Part shown: positions 46,771 through 54,532 of the stretch, one piece after another
Numbering within the stretch: position 1 is the first letter of the stretch
How the letters are laid out: every line of letters starts with the position of its first letter
NCBI RefSeq assembly: GCF_006715025.1
Contig: NZ_VFMK01000001.1
Coordinates: 930,001-994,000, forward strand
Direction of reading: 5' to 3'
Length of the DNA: 64,000 nucleotides
From: Serratia fonticola
GTDB taxonomy: Bacteria; Pseudomonadota; Gammaproteobacteria; Enterobacterales; Enterobacteriaceae
Notes under the pieces: model-generated
What the model was told of the DNA's origin: nothing
Databases searched by the model: none
Seen by the model: only the letters and a program-made list of their open reading frames with translations
Translations under genes and position numbers: made by a program

Positions 46771-48055
46771 CTATCTTCCCCGCAATGCTGTTTTTAATGC
46801 CATAGAACGGAACAAACATCCATTGGTACAATGGTCGGCTTTCCAGGAAGACAATGACGTGGGCCTTTAATCCACTGGATAAACGCATTTGCTTGCCTTT
46901 ATCGCTGAACTCCGTCTCTTTCATGGATATCAAAACCTTGTAATAATTATCCATCACCACGCCATTGTTGTTTACGGCGGGGATGTTGAACTCAGATATT
47001 TCCTGATTGGTGACTGGAATGCTGGAAATGGAATCGACCCGCCCGGGGAATTGGCCAAATTTTTCGGAAGGGAACGCGTCATAGCGGATATTCACGCCGT
47101 CTCCTTTCTTGAGGTAAGGCAGGCTGTTGTTCGGCAGCCAGATCACCAGAAAATATTTGACGTCTTCTGTTGGCCTTATTTTTGCCAGACTCCCGCCAGC
47201 ATTGACCATCTGACCATCGGTGACGCTCAATGACTCCACCACGCCAGTGATTTGCGCGCTGATGATCGTGGCATCATCCGCGTCAGACTCTACGATTTTT
47301 CTTTTCAGCTCACTCAGTTGATACTCATATTCCGAGATCTGGTTATCAAAGCTGGCGGATTGCGTAAGGATCTCGCTCCTCAGCTTTGATATCTCCAAGC
47401 CTTCCTGAATACTTTGGCTGTTTAACGCTTGAAAACCACTTTGCTGTTGATAGAACAAATAACGTTGGTTGTTCAGTTGATCTTTGGTAATTAGCCCTCT
47501 CTCGCGGTATTTCTCGTAGCTCGCCATGCCTGAACGCATATGCTCAACCCCTTCACGGGCGCTGGCCACCAGCTTTTTGGTATCTTCATGCGAGAAAATG
47601 TATTGGCCTAATTGCCCCTTCAGATTAAGCAAGGTGACTTCTTTGGAATTTTTCAGCTTCGAAACGATAGATTCAATACTGGCGATCTGTTCTTCCAGAG
47701 CGGCTTTTCTTGTGGCGCTGAGATCCCCTGAGCGTGTCAGCCGTGAAGTGCTGATTTCATATAAAGGATCTCCCTGTTTGACGCGATCGCCGATCCGCAC
47801 ATAGCTTTTTTTCACGTAGCCCTGTGTTGGCGTATAGATATTGATCGAGTGCGGGTAGGTGATGACTTCACCTGTGACATCGACCCTTCTGGTGTATTCA
47901 AAATGATAGGCAAGAAAACACAGCACGATGACAAAAAGACTGGATAAAAAGGCAATCAGCCAAGCTGGCGCCCCCTTTTTTAGCAGGACCTTTCCTTTCC
48001 ATTTTTGTTGCTGATTTTCAATGACTTCCCGACGAAAAATGCCTTTTCTTTCCAT
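46763..48055 (-). CDS. HlyD-family periplasmic adaptor for bacteriocin export
   Basis: 430 residues: a short cytoplasmic N-terminus, one membrane helix (about 31-50), a lipoyl-like half (YTPTQGYVKKSYVRIGDRVKQGD), a long coiled coil (about 120-270) and a beta-barrel part (about 275-400). It resembles CvaA/MchE, which link the inner-membrane exporter to TolC. Overlaps the ABC transporter gene, so the two are one transcript. Confidence 0.92.
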   Translation of the reverse strand: MERKGIFRREVIENQQQKWKGKVLLKKGAPAWLIAFLSSLFVIVLCFLAYHFEYTRRVDVTGEVITYPHSINIYTPTQGYVKKSYVRIGDRVKQGDPLYEISTSRLTRSGDLSATRKAALEEQIASIESIVSKLKNSKEVTLLNLKGQLGQYIFSHEDTKKLVASAREGVEHMRSGMASYEKYRERGLITKDQLNNQRYLFYQQQSGFQALNSQSIQEGLEISKLRSEILTQSASFDNQISEYEYQLSELKRKIVESDADDATIISAQITGVVESLSVTDGQMVNAGGSLAKIRPTEDVKYFLVIWLPNNSLPYLKKGDGVNIRYDAFPSEKFGQFPGRVDSISSIPVTNQEISEFNIPAVNNNGVVMDNYYKVLISMKETEFSDKGKQMRLSSGLKAHVIVFLESRPLYQWMFVPFYGIKNSIAGKIDE

Positions 48056-48136
48056 AGCATACTTATGATAACGCTTAGAGGTAGCCCCGAAATGCCAACC
48101 GGATATTCACTCAATAGCCAATTTTCCGAAGAAGAA

Positions 48137-48164
48137 AAGAGCAAACCCAACCGGATTTGCTCTT
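48137..48164 (-). terminator. Terminator or attenuator between the peptide genes and the export genes
   Basis: A perfect 9-bp stem, aagagcaaa (48137-48145) and tttgctctt (48156-48164), is followed on the minus strand by TTTTCTTCTTC. It lies after the last peptide gene and 80 bp before the adaptor start. This would let the peptides be made in excess over the exporter. Confidence 0.65.
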
Positions 48165-48234
48165 AAAACCGATGATGACACTAAAGAATTATTTATATTG
48201 ATTTTTAATATAAATTGATGTCATCAATAATGGT

Positions 48235-48432
48235 TTACTTGGTATAACGACCTTCCCAGAAACCTTTAACCGTATTAAATACAAAGTCGGTGAAGACTTT
48301 GCCGGTTTCCACGAAAGCATTACCAATACTGTTTAACGCCACGTCTGCGCTTTTGGTGATATCACCGAACAGATCACCCAAAAAACCTGCGCCAGAAACT
48401 TCTTTCATTTCAACTTTAGATAGTTCTCTCAT
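48235..48432 (-). CDS. Putative class II microcin precursor C
   Basis: 65 residues. The leader MRELSKVEMKEVSGA (15 residues) ends in a Gly-Ala double-glycine-type site followed by Gly, as in microcins E492 and H47. The predicted mature peptide has 50 residues, begins GFLGDLFGDI, has no cysteine and could form amphipathic helices (DVALNSIGNAFVETGKVFTDFVF). AAGGAT lies 7 bases before the ATG. Last of three peptide genes and next to matching export genes. Activity is inferred. Confidence 0.8.
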   Translation of the reverse strand: MRELSKVEMKEVSGAGFLGDLFGDITKSADVALNSIGNAFVETGKVFTDFVFNTVKGFWEGRYTK

Positions 48433-48460
48433 GATTTATCCTTAATCAATCGCGGTGTTA

Positions 48461-48646
48461 TTAAGCGCAGTTAGCCATATCAACAGGCTTGCTTGACGTA
48501 GTGGTATTACCCCATTTGTCTTCGCAGGCAACGGTAACATTGCAGGTTACTTTCCCTTCGGAAGACAGGCTTTTGTTATATACTTGCACACAGCCCATTG
48601 CACCACCGACAACAGTCATGGCTTTTTGATTGTTAATTTTTTTCAC
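48461..48646 (-). CDS. Putative cysteine-containing bacteriocin-like precursor B
   Basis: 61 residues from GTG 48646, chosen because AAGGA lies 7 bases upstream; the ATG at 48688 has no such site and would place the leader too far in. The leader (V/M)KKINNQKAMTVVGG has a true Gly-Gly site after 15 residues. The predicted 46-residue product starts AMGCVQVYN and holds four cysteines (in GCV, TCN, ACE and NCA), enough for two disulfides. It is unlike the two flanking helical peptides. It may be a third bacteriocin, an accessory factor or an immunity-like product. Confidence 0.75.
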   Translation of the reverse strand: MKKINNQKAMTVVGGAMGCVQVYNKSLSSEGKVTCNVTVACEDKWGNTTTSSKPVDMANCA

Positions 48647-48719
48647 TGTAATATCCTTATTAACTACAGTGCCTATGTTAATAAGCACTAAGTAAAATTA
48701 TTGAAGAAATAGAATGATA

Positions 48720-48938
48720 TTACTTGCTTTTGAAGATATTGGCGATGCTGTCCAGGAAGCCCATACCGATACCTACAGTGGCACCCAGAGCATAACCAAT
48801 GCCGCTAGTCCAAACGCTTACCGCGCTTGCAACAGAGTGAACGGCAGAATTGGTAATTGAGCCAAGAACATCGGCAACATTACCCAGCAGGCCAGCACCA
48901 GAAACTTCGGTCATTTCAGTTTTAGATAATTCTCTCAT
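48720..48938 (-). CDS. Putative class II microcin precursor A
   Basis: 72 residues. The leader MRELSKTEMTEVSGA is nearly identical to that of precursor C (13 of 15 residues). The 57-residue mature peptide starts GLLGNVADVLG. Its centre, SGIGYALGATVGIGMGF, is Gly-rich and hydrophobic with GxxxG-like spacing, typical of membrane-active microcins and two-peptide bacteriocins. First gene of the cluster. Target unknown. Confidence 0.8.
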   Translation of the reverse strand: MRELSKTEMTEVSGAGLLGNVADVLGSITNSAVHSVASAVSVWTSGIGYALGATVGIGMGFLDSIANIFKSK

Positions 48939-49531
48939 GAATATACTCTCTTCTATTTATAACGGATGATGTTTTAATACACTATGCACGCAAATGAAAC
49001 AGCTATAATTGATGCTTCAAATGAATGGATGAAGATACTAATTATAGTATAATGACTAATATCCCCAACAATTGAGGAGTCTACACTCGTTTTGATGGGG
49101 AAATAAACCTGTGCTCGACTTTACCGAATGAATTAAGGAAAAGTCTTAATTATTTTGCTGTTTTTTTTGGTTATTATCCTGCTTTATTTAACATGCGGTT
49201 ATTTAAGAGTTTGATATTGCCTATTAATTGCTCAATAATGTTTCATGTTGTGATTAATAACAATGATAATGATTTCGGCGGTGTTAAATATTTTAGAAAG
49301 GATAAAGTAGAAAAAATATAATACGGTATTTGGGGTAAGATTAATGTTAATTAGTTGTTGTATATTAGCTGGTTACCCTGTAATGAGTTTTATAATTTAT
49401 CGGCATATATTTGTGCATGGCTTTGCTTTATTCTCACTGAGAGGCTAGTTTCCGTGATCAAATGATGATGGATTGGCGGCTCCTCTCCGATAAGGAGAAG
49501 AGCGCCATGCTTATGTGTAGCGTTGAGGGAC
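48939..49531. promoter_or_regulatory. AT-rich control region of the peptide cluster
   Basis: 593 bp with no supported gene. Read on the minus strand, TATAAT at 49041-49046 with a loose TTGTTG upstream (49066-49071, 19 bp) could start the peptide transcript about 100 bp before precursor A. A Fur-like sequence lies further upstream (separate entry). The stretch is much more AT-rich than the core genes. Confidence 0.5.
49259..49277. promoter_or_regulatory. Possible Fur box
   Basis: aacaatgataatgatttcg matches the 19-bp Fur consensus at 13 positions by my count, including a perfect GATAAT. Class IIb microcin genes are often iron-controlled. It is about 320 bp from precursor A, so it may serve another promoter or none. 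Confidence 0.35.
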
Positions 49532-50875
49532 TCAGCTCTCCAGCTCCAATACCGGCTTTCTCTTGAGTATGACTCGTAGCACAAAGTAATAAACAATGCC
49601 TATCGCCAGCCAACTGAGGCCAAGGATCTTGGCTTCAATATCCATCTCATACAGCACAAAACCTATGATGGCCAAACCGACCAACGGGAACAGCAGGTGC
49701 TGCATCCATGCCGTGGATTTCTGGCGGATGATGTAATGGTTAATCACCGACAGGTGCAGGATTAAAAAACCCATCAGCGCACCAAAATTCACCAAACGGC
49801 TCAAATTATCGATACTGCCGTTAAAATACAGCCCCGAGCCGAGTGATATCACCGCCACCAGCAAGGTACTGATGTAAGGCGTTTTAAAGCGTGGGTGGAC
49901 TTTTGCCAGGATCTTCGGCAGTTGGCGATCGCGGCCCATGGCAAACAGAATACGTGAGATAGCGGCCTGAGCAACTAACGCATTGGCGATCCCCCATGAG
50001 AGTGCTGTGGCCCAGATGGTGGCCTGTTTTAACCAGGAGCCGCCCGCCAGACTGGCAGTGTCATAGAATGCGGTATCCAGATTGGTGAAGTTTTTACCTG
50101 CGGCGAGATCGGCGGCGATCCAGGTTTGCAGGATAAACAGCGTTCCTACCAGTAATAATGCATACAACGAGGCTTTCCCTACCGCATCGGCACCGCCTTT
50201 GCTCTCTTCAGAGAGGGTTGAAATACCGTCAAAGCCCAGGAATGACAGAACCGCGATTGAGACCGCGCCCATCACCAGCGGCAGGCTGAATTTCTCGGCA
50301 TTATAGAGCGGGTTGAGCGTCAGGCCGCCCGCGCCTTCACCTGAATAAAGCGCAATCAGGCCCATCACCACAAAGATGGTCAGGATCACGATCTCGGCCA
50401 CCAGAATGTAGCGGTTGGCTTTGGCGGTAAACTGGATACCAACCAGGTTAATCGCGCTGTTGATGACGATAAACGTTACGATCCACAACCAGGCAGGGAC
50501 ATCCGGCAGGATCGGCCCAAGCGCCGCTGCGCTGACGATGTACAGCAACGAAGGCACCAGAATGTAATCGAGCAGGATCAACCAACCGGCAAAGAAGCCG
50601 ACGGTTTCATGGATACCTCGTTGCGCATAAGCATAGACCGAGCCAGAAACCGGAAACGCGCGCGACATGGACCAGTAGCTCATGGCGGTGAAGAACATCG
50701 CCACCATGCCGATCAGGTAGGCTAGCGCCACCATGCCTTGTGCGCCTTCCCAGACATAGCCGAATACGCCGAATGGGGCGATCGGCACCATAAAGATCAT
50801 GCCGTAAATCACCAGATCTTTCAGGGTGAGGCTCCGATGCAGCTCCTGCTTATAGCCAAATTGTTCTATAGACAT
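49532..50875 (-). CDS. APC-family amino acid/amine permease
   Basis: 447 residues with about 12 membrane spans. The N-terminus LTLKDLVIYGMIFMVPIAPFGVFG is typical of the APC superfamily substrate-site region of helix 1. The FLGFDGISTLSEES motif in helix 6 also fits. It lies 10 bp after an acetamidase/formamidase-family gene, so the pair may take up and split an amide or feed on its amine product. The substrate cannot be told from sequence. Confidence 0.85.
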   Translation of the reverse strand: MSIEQFGYKQELHRSLTLKDLVIYGMIFMVPIAPFGVFGYVWEGAQGMVALAYLIGMVAMFFTAMSYWSMSRAFPVSGSVYAYAQRGIHETVGFFAGWLILLDYILVPSLLYIVSAAALGPILPDVPAWLWIVTFIVINSAINLVGIQFTAKANRYILVAEIVILTIFVVMGLIALYSGEGAGGLTLNPLYNAEKFSLPLVMGAVSIAVLSFLGFDGISTLSEESKGGADAVGKASLYALLLVGTLFILQTWIAADLAAGKNFTNLDTAFYDTASLAGGSWLKQATIWATALSWGIANALVAQAAISRILFAMGRDRQLPKILAKVHPRFKTPYISTLLVAVISLGSGLYFNGSIDNLSRLVNFGALMGFLILHLSVINHYIIRQKSTAWMQHLLFPLVGLAIIGFVLYEMDIEAKILGLSWLAIGIVYYFVLRVILKRKPVLELES

Positions 50876-50885
50876 GGTTTGGCTC

Positions 50886-51788
50886 CTAATCCAGCTGAAT
50901 GTTTAACTGCTTGGCCACGCTGCGTGGCAGCGCGAAGCGGCAGGTTTTCAGCGGATCGACCACTTGACAGATTTGCAGATCGCCGGTGATGCTCAGCAGA
51001 TTAATGGCGTCGGCCAGCGAAACATGGCTGTAATCTGCGACAAAGTGCGCCATATTGCGCGTTGCCAGTTGGGCTGCATCGTCCAGTGTTTCGGCCGAGG
51101 CGAGGGTATAGAGCGCCTCTGCGGTACTCATCATTGGGGTCGGGAGCGCACGGTTTTTTACCACGGTTAAGTTCACGACCACTTCACCCGGAATTTCCAG
51201 CCCGCACACCGAGACTTCGCCATCGCCCATTGCGGCGTGCAGATCGCCAAGCGCGAATAAGGCGCCGGGTAAGTTAACCGGCAGCCAGAGGGTGCAGCCT
51301 TCAGTGATGATTTTACAGTCCATATTGCCACCGTGGGCATCAGGTGTGCCACAAGGCACCGCGGCGCCAGCCGGGGCGACGCCAATCACACCGATCATCG
51401 GCTTTAAAGGCCAGCGTACTCCGCCTGGCAGCAAGGCAAATCCATCTTCCAATGGCACGGTACGGATCTGCGGCTGTTGTAATTCGTCGCCGATCACACC
51501 CAGACCTGGAGCGGTAACCATCACGGCTTGATGGCTGCGTGGTGTAATCCGTTTAATCTCTACGCGTAATATATCGCCGGGCATGGCATCTTCTACGTAA
51601 ACCGGACCGGTGGCCGGATTAATTCGGCTCCAATCCAGTTCGGTAAAGGCGGCTTGCTCAGAGGCGATTTGATCTTCAAAACAGTCGCAGGTTTCGAAAC
51701 AAACGTCGCTGCCGCTGGTAATACTGGCCACAGGGGCATTATCACGCGACATGGCATAAACCACGTGCGAGCGAGGGATTTTTTCCAT
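50886..51788 (-). CDS. Acetamidase/formamidase family protein
   Basis: 300 residues when started at MEKIPRSHVVYAMS, which has AGGA seven bases upstream; the frame extends to 51803 without a ribosome site. The FmdA/AmdA family features are visible: NPATGPVYVEDAMPGDILRVEI, the metal-site-like CGTPDAHGGNMDC and GDLHAAMGDGEVS. The family hydrolyses short amides to ammonia and acid. Operon with the downstream permease. Confidence 0.9.
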   Translation of the reverse strand: MEKIPRSHVVYAMSRDNAPVASITSGSDVCFETCDCFEDQIASEQAAFTELDWSRINPATGPVYVEDAMPGDILRVEIKRITPRSHQAVMVTAPGLGVIGDELQQPQIRTVPLEDGFALLPGGVRWPLKPMIGVIGVAPAGAAVPCGTPDAHGGNMDCKIITEGCTLWLPVNLPGALFALGDLHAAMGDGEVSVCGLEIPGEVVVNLTVVKNRALPTPMMSTAEALYTLASAETLDDAAQLATRNMAHFVADYSHVSLADAINLLSITGDLQICQVVDPLKTCRFALPRSVAKQLNIQLD

Positions 51789-52208
51789 GGTGATTCCTGT
51801 CATTAATGTTGTGCTAAATTTTTATTATTGATGGCGTAGGTTTCATTTTGGCGAACCAGTGCCAATCTCCTTGCCAGAATTAATTAATCACACCCGCCAG
51901 GGCGGAAGCAAGCACAGCAAAAGGCCGTCAGAATGGGGGGGCAACGCGGTTGGCAGGATATGCTTGAATTAATTATCACCACGGTTTTTTAGTTTAATTA
52001 ATCCCCCAGATTTCCGCATAACCGATCGGTTAACCCGAAGTAATTCAGTAGAGTGGGTAGTAGAGAATGGTAATCAATTGAAAGTAAATAATTACGAAAA
52101 CTAGCGTAAAAAAGATGAATTAGCGGTTTTATAGTGCCAAAAGCAATATAGGTGCGCCAGGGAGAACGGCCGCTAAAGCCTGGGGCGTCCCCCAGGGATT
52201 AGCGGGAA
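51789..52208. other. Right border of the accessory island
   Basis: 420 bp with no gene between the amidase start and the aaeR end. It contains several AATTAATTA tracts (near 51879, 51971 and 51998) and a cctgggg/ccccagg hairpin (52179-52196) that may end aaeR transcription. Core order resumes at aaeR. Confidence 0.45.
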
Positions 52209-53120
52209 TTAACGATAACCCTGATAAACTTCCGCTACACGCTTGAAATACTCCGTCAGGTAATTGATACATACCTGAACCTTCAGCGGCAGTTTGTCTT
52301 TTTCAGTGTAAAGGGCGTATACCGGACGCGGTTCAGAGTGGTAACGCTTGAACAGGATTTCGATCTCGCCGCGTTTGATTTCTTCAATGACCCACATTAG
52401 CGGTGCATAGGCAATCCCGGCGCCAGCCTTTAGCCAGCGGATCATGGTTTGCGAATCGTTGGTCACAAAACGCCCTTGCGGCGAAATACGTGTGCTGATC
52501 CCCTCTGGAGCCATCAATTCAAACTCGCTGTCTGGGCGCACGCTGTACTCCAGCCAGGAAAAATTGACCATATCACTTGGCTTCAGTGGTGTGCCGTGCT
52601 GGGCCAGGTAGCTTTTGGCGGCGCAAACCACCATCGGCATCGACCCCAGGCGTTTGGAAAACAGGCTGGAATCCTGCAATGCACCGGTGCGGATCACCAC
52701 GTCCAATCCGTCTGCAATCAAGTCCGGGGCAGGGATGCCGGTGACAAGGTTAACCGTCAGGCCAGGATACTCTTGCAGCATTTCTGCCGTCATGGTCGCC
52801 AATACGTTTTGCGCCATGGTGGAAGAACTGCCGATACGTAGCGTACCGGTTGGGGTATTGTTCAGCGCATAAAGCTGTTCATGAACTTCGGCGGCCTCCT
52901 GCAGCATACGGCGGCAGCCCTGGTAGTAGATTTTACCGGCTTCGGTCAGGCCGATACTGCGCGTGCTGCGGTTAAGTAACTTTATCTGCAGATCATTTTC
53001 CAGTTTGGACACTGTCTGGCTGATGGATGAAACGCTCATGTCGAGGTGGCGTGCTGCGGCAGTAAATGACCCGCATTCAACAACTTTGGCAAACACGGAC
53101 ATCCGTTTTAGTCTTTCCAT
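52209..53120 (-). CDS. aaeR: LysR-type regulator AaeR
   Basis: 303 residues with an N-terminal winged helix-turn-helix (about 17-46, GSFTAAARHLDMSVSSISQTVSKLE) and a periplasmic-binding-like effector domain. It is divergent from aaeXAB, as in E. coli, where AaeR activates the aae genes in response to aromatic acids such as 4-hydroxybenzoate. Effector is inferred from the orthologue. Confidence 0.94.
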   Translation of the reverse strand: MERLKRMSVFAKVVECGSFTAAARHLDMSVSSISQTVSKLENDLQIKLLNRSTRSIGLTEAGKIYYQGCRRMLQEAAEVHEQLYALNNTPTGTLRIGSSSTMAQNVLATMTAEMLQEYPGLTVNLVTGIPAPDLIADGLDVVIRTGALQDSSLFSKRLGSMPMVVCAAKSYLAQHGTPLKPSDMVNFSWLEYSVRPDSEFELMAPEGISTRISPQGRFVTNDSQTMIRWLKAGAGIAYAPLMWVIEEIKRGEIEILFKRYHSEPRPVYALYTEKDKLPLKVQVCINYLTEYFKRVAEVYQGYR

Positions 53121-53385
53121 TGTTCACTCTGGCTTAAAAGTGATTTAGATCACAGATTGTAGATGAGTTGATAGTAAGCAGGCTAATATATCTCGTCGGG
53201 TATCCTTCCGGTCATCCACGTATTCCTTTTCATGGACGTAAGTTCTGAGTTTAACCCTTTTTCAGGTTCGTGACCTGGGCAACTGTCTAGGGGATAACGT
53301 TTTGCGTCCGTGCGATATAATGTAAATGGAATGTGAAATCAGAAGAGGATGTCGTCCCGGCGCAGTAATTATTAAGGAAAAAGTG
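53121..53385. promoter_or_regulatory. Divergent aaeR / aaeXAB control region
   Basis: 265 bp between the divergent starts, where AaeR should bind. The exact LysR T-N11-A box was not fixed. Confidence 0.5.
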
Positions 53386-53589
53386 ATGAGTTTGCTTCCG
53401 GTTATGGTCATTTTTGGACTGTCGTTTCCGCCGGTGTTTTTTGAGCTGTTAGCGTCGTTGGCGCTGTTTTTTGTGATACGCCGCCTTCTGCAGCCAACCG
53501 GGATTTACGATTTTGTCTGGCATCCGGCGTTGTTCAATACCGCGCTGTATTGCTGTCTGTTTTATCTGGTTTCTTGTCTTTTCGTTTGA
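53386..53589 (+). CDS. aaeX: Small membrane protein AaeX
   Basis: 67 residues with two membrane spans (about 5-30 and 46-66), beginning MSLLPVMVIFGLSFPPVFFELL. ATG 53386 follows AAGGAAAAAG; the frame upstream to 53326 is rejected. The family (DUF1656) is always encoded before aaeA-like efflux adaptors, but its role is unknown. Confidence 0.94.
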   Translation: MSLLPVMVIFGLSFPPVFFELLASLALFFVIRRLLQPTGIYDFVWHPALFNTALYCCLFYLVSCLFV

Positions 53590-53596
53590 GGTCGCT

Positions 53597-54532
53597 GTGA
53601 AAACTTTTTCATTAAAAATAATCCGGATCGCGATCACTTTGATCCTTGTCCTGCTGGCGGCTATTGCAGTGTTCAAGGCCTGGGCGTTTTACACCGAGTC
53701 GCCATGGACAAGAGATGCCAAATTTACCGCCGACGTAGTGGCGATTGCGCCAGACGTCAGCGGGTTGCTGACGGATGTGCCGATCATCGACAACCAACTG
53801 GTGAAAGCGGGGCAGATCCTGTTTGTGATTGATCAACCGCGCTACCAACAGGCACTGGCGGAAGCCAACGCCGACGTGGCTTATTACCAGACGCTGGCAG
53901 CAGAGAAAAAGCGTGAAGCTGGCCGCCGCGTACGTCTGGGGGTACAGGCGATGTCACAAGAAGAGATCGATCAATCCAATAATGTGTTGCAGACCGTACA
54001 ACACCAGTTGGCCAAGGCGATCGCGGCCCGCGATCTGGCGCAGTTGGATCTTGAACGTACCACGGTGCGTGCACCGGCCGACGGTTGGGTCACTAACCTG
54101 AATGTGCATGCCGGTGAATTTATCACCCGTGGTTCCACGGCGGTGGCACTGGTGAAGAAAAACAGTTTTTATATCATCGCCTATCTGGAAGAAACCAAAC
54201 TGCATGGCCTGAACAAAGGCGACCGCGCGGAAATCACCCCGCTGGGCAGTAACCGCATCATGCACGGGACGGTCGACAGCCTGGCGGCCGCTGTGAATAA
54301 CAGCAGCAGCACCGTAGATAGCAAAGGGTTGGCGTCCATTGACAGCAATCTGGAGTGGGTACGATTGGCGCAGCGGGTGCCGGTGAAAATCATTCTGGAC
54401 GAGAAAGACCAGCAGCACCCTTATCCGGCAGGGACCACGGCGACCGTAGTGATTACCGGTAAAAGCGATCGCAGTGTTGACAGCGGTTCACCGTTTATCC
54501 GGCTGATGCATCGGTTGCGTGAGTTCGGTTAA
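53597..54532 (+). CDS. aaeA: p-Hydroxybenzoic acid efflux adaptor AaeA
   Basis: 311 residues from GTG 53597 (VKTFSLKIIR), matching the E. coli start; the frame from 53513 overlaps aaeX. One membrane helix (about 10-30) is followed by a lipoyl half (DVVAIAPDVSGLLTDVPI), a coiled hairpin and a beta barrel. It joins AaeB to an outer-membrane channel to expel aromatic carboxylic acids. Stop and aaeB start overlap by one base (TAATG). Confidence 0.96.
   Translation: MKTFSLKIIRIAITLILVLLAAIAVFKAWAFYTESPWTRDAKFTADVVAIAPDVSGLLTDVPIIDNQLVKAGQILFVIDQPRYQQALAEANADVAYYQTLAAEKKREAGRRVRLGVQAMSQEEIDQSNNVLQTVQHQLAKAIAARDLAQLDLERTTVRAPADGWVTNLNVHAGEFITRGSTAVALVKKNSFYIIAYLEETKLHGLNKGDRAEITPLGSNRIMHGTVDSLAAAVNNSSSTVDSKGLASIDSNLEWVRLAQRVPVKIILDEKDQQHPYPAGTTATVVITGKSDRSVDSGSPFIRLMHRLREFG

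Noticed and set aside
49390..49596. A small minus-strand gene overlapping the permease, as candidate immunity gene
   Set aside because: No membrane spans, overlaps the permease 3' end in another frame, no ribosome site, and lies far upstream of the peptide transcript.
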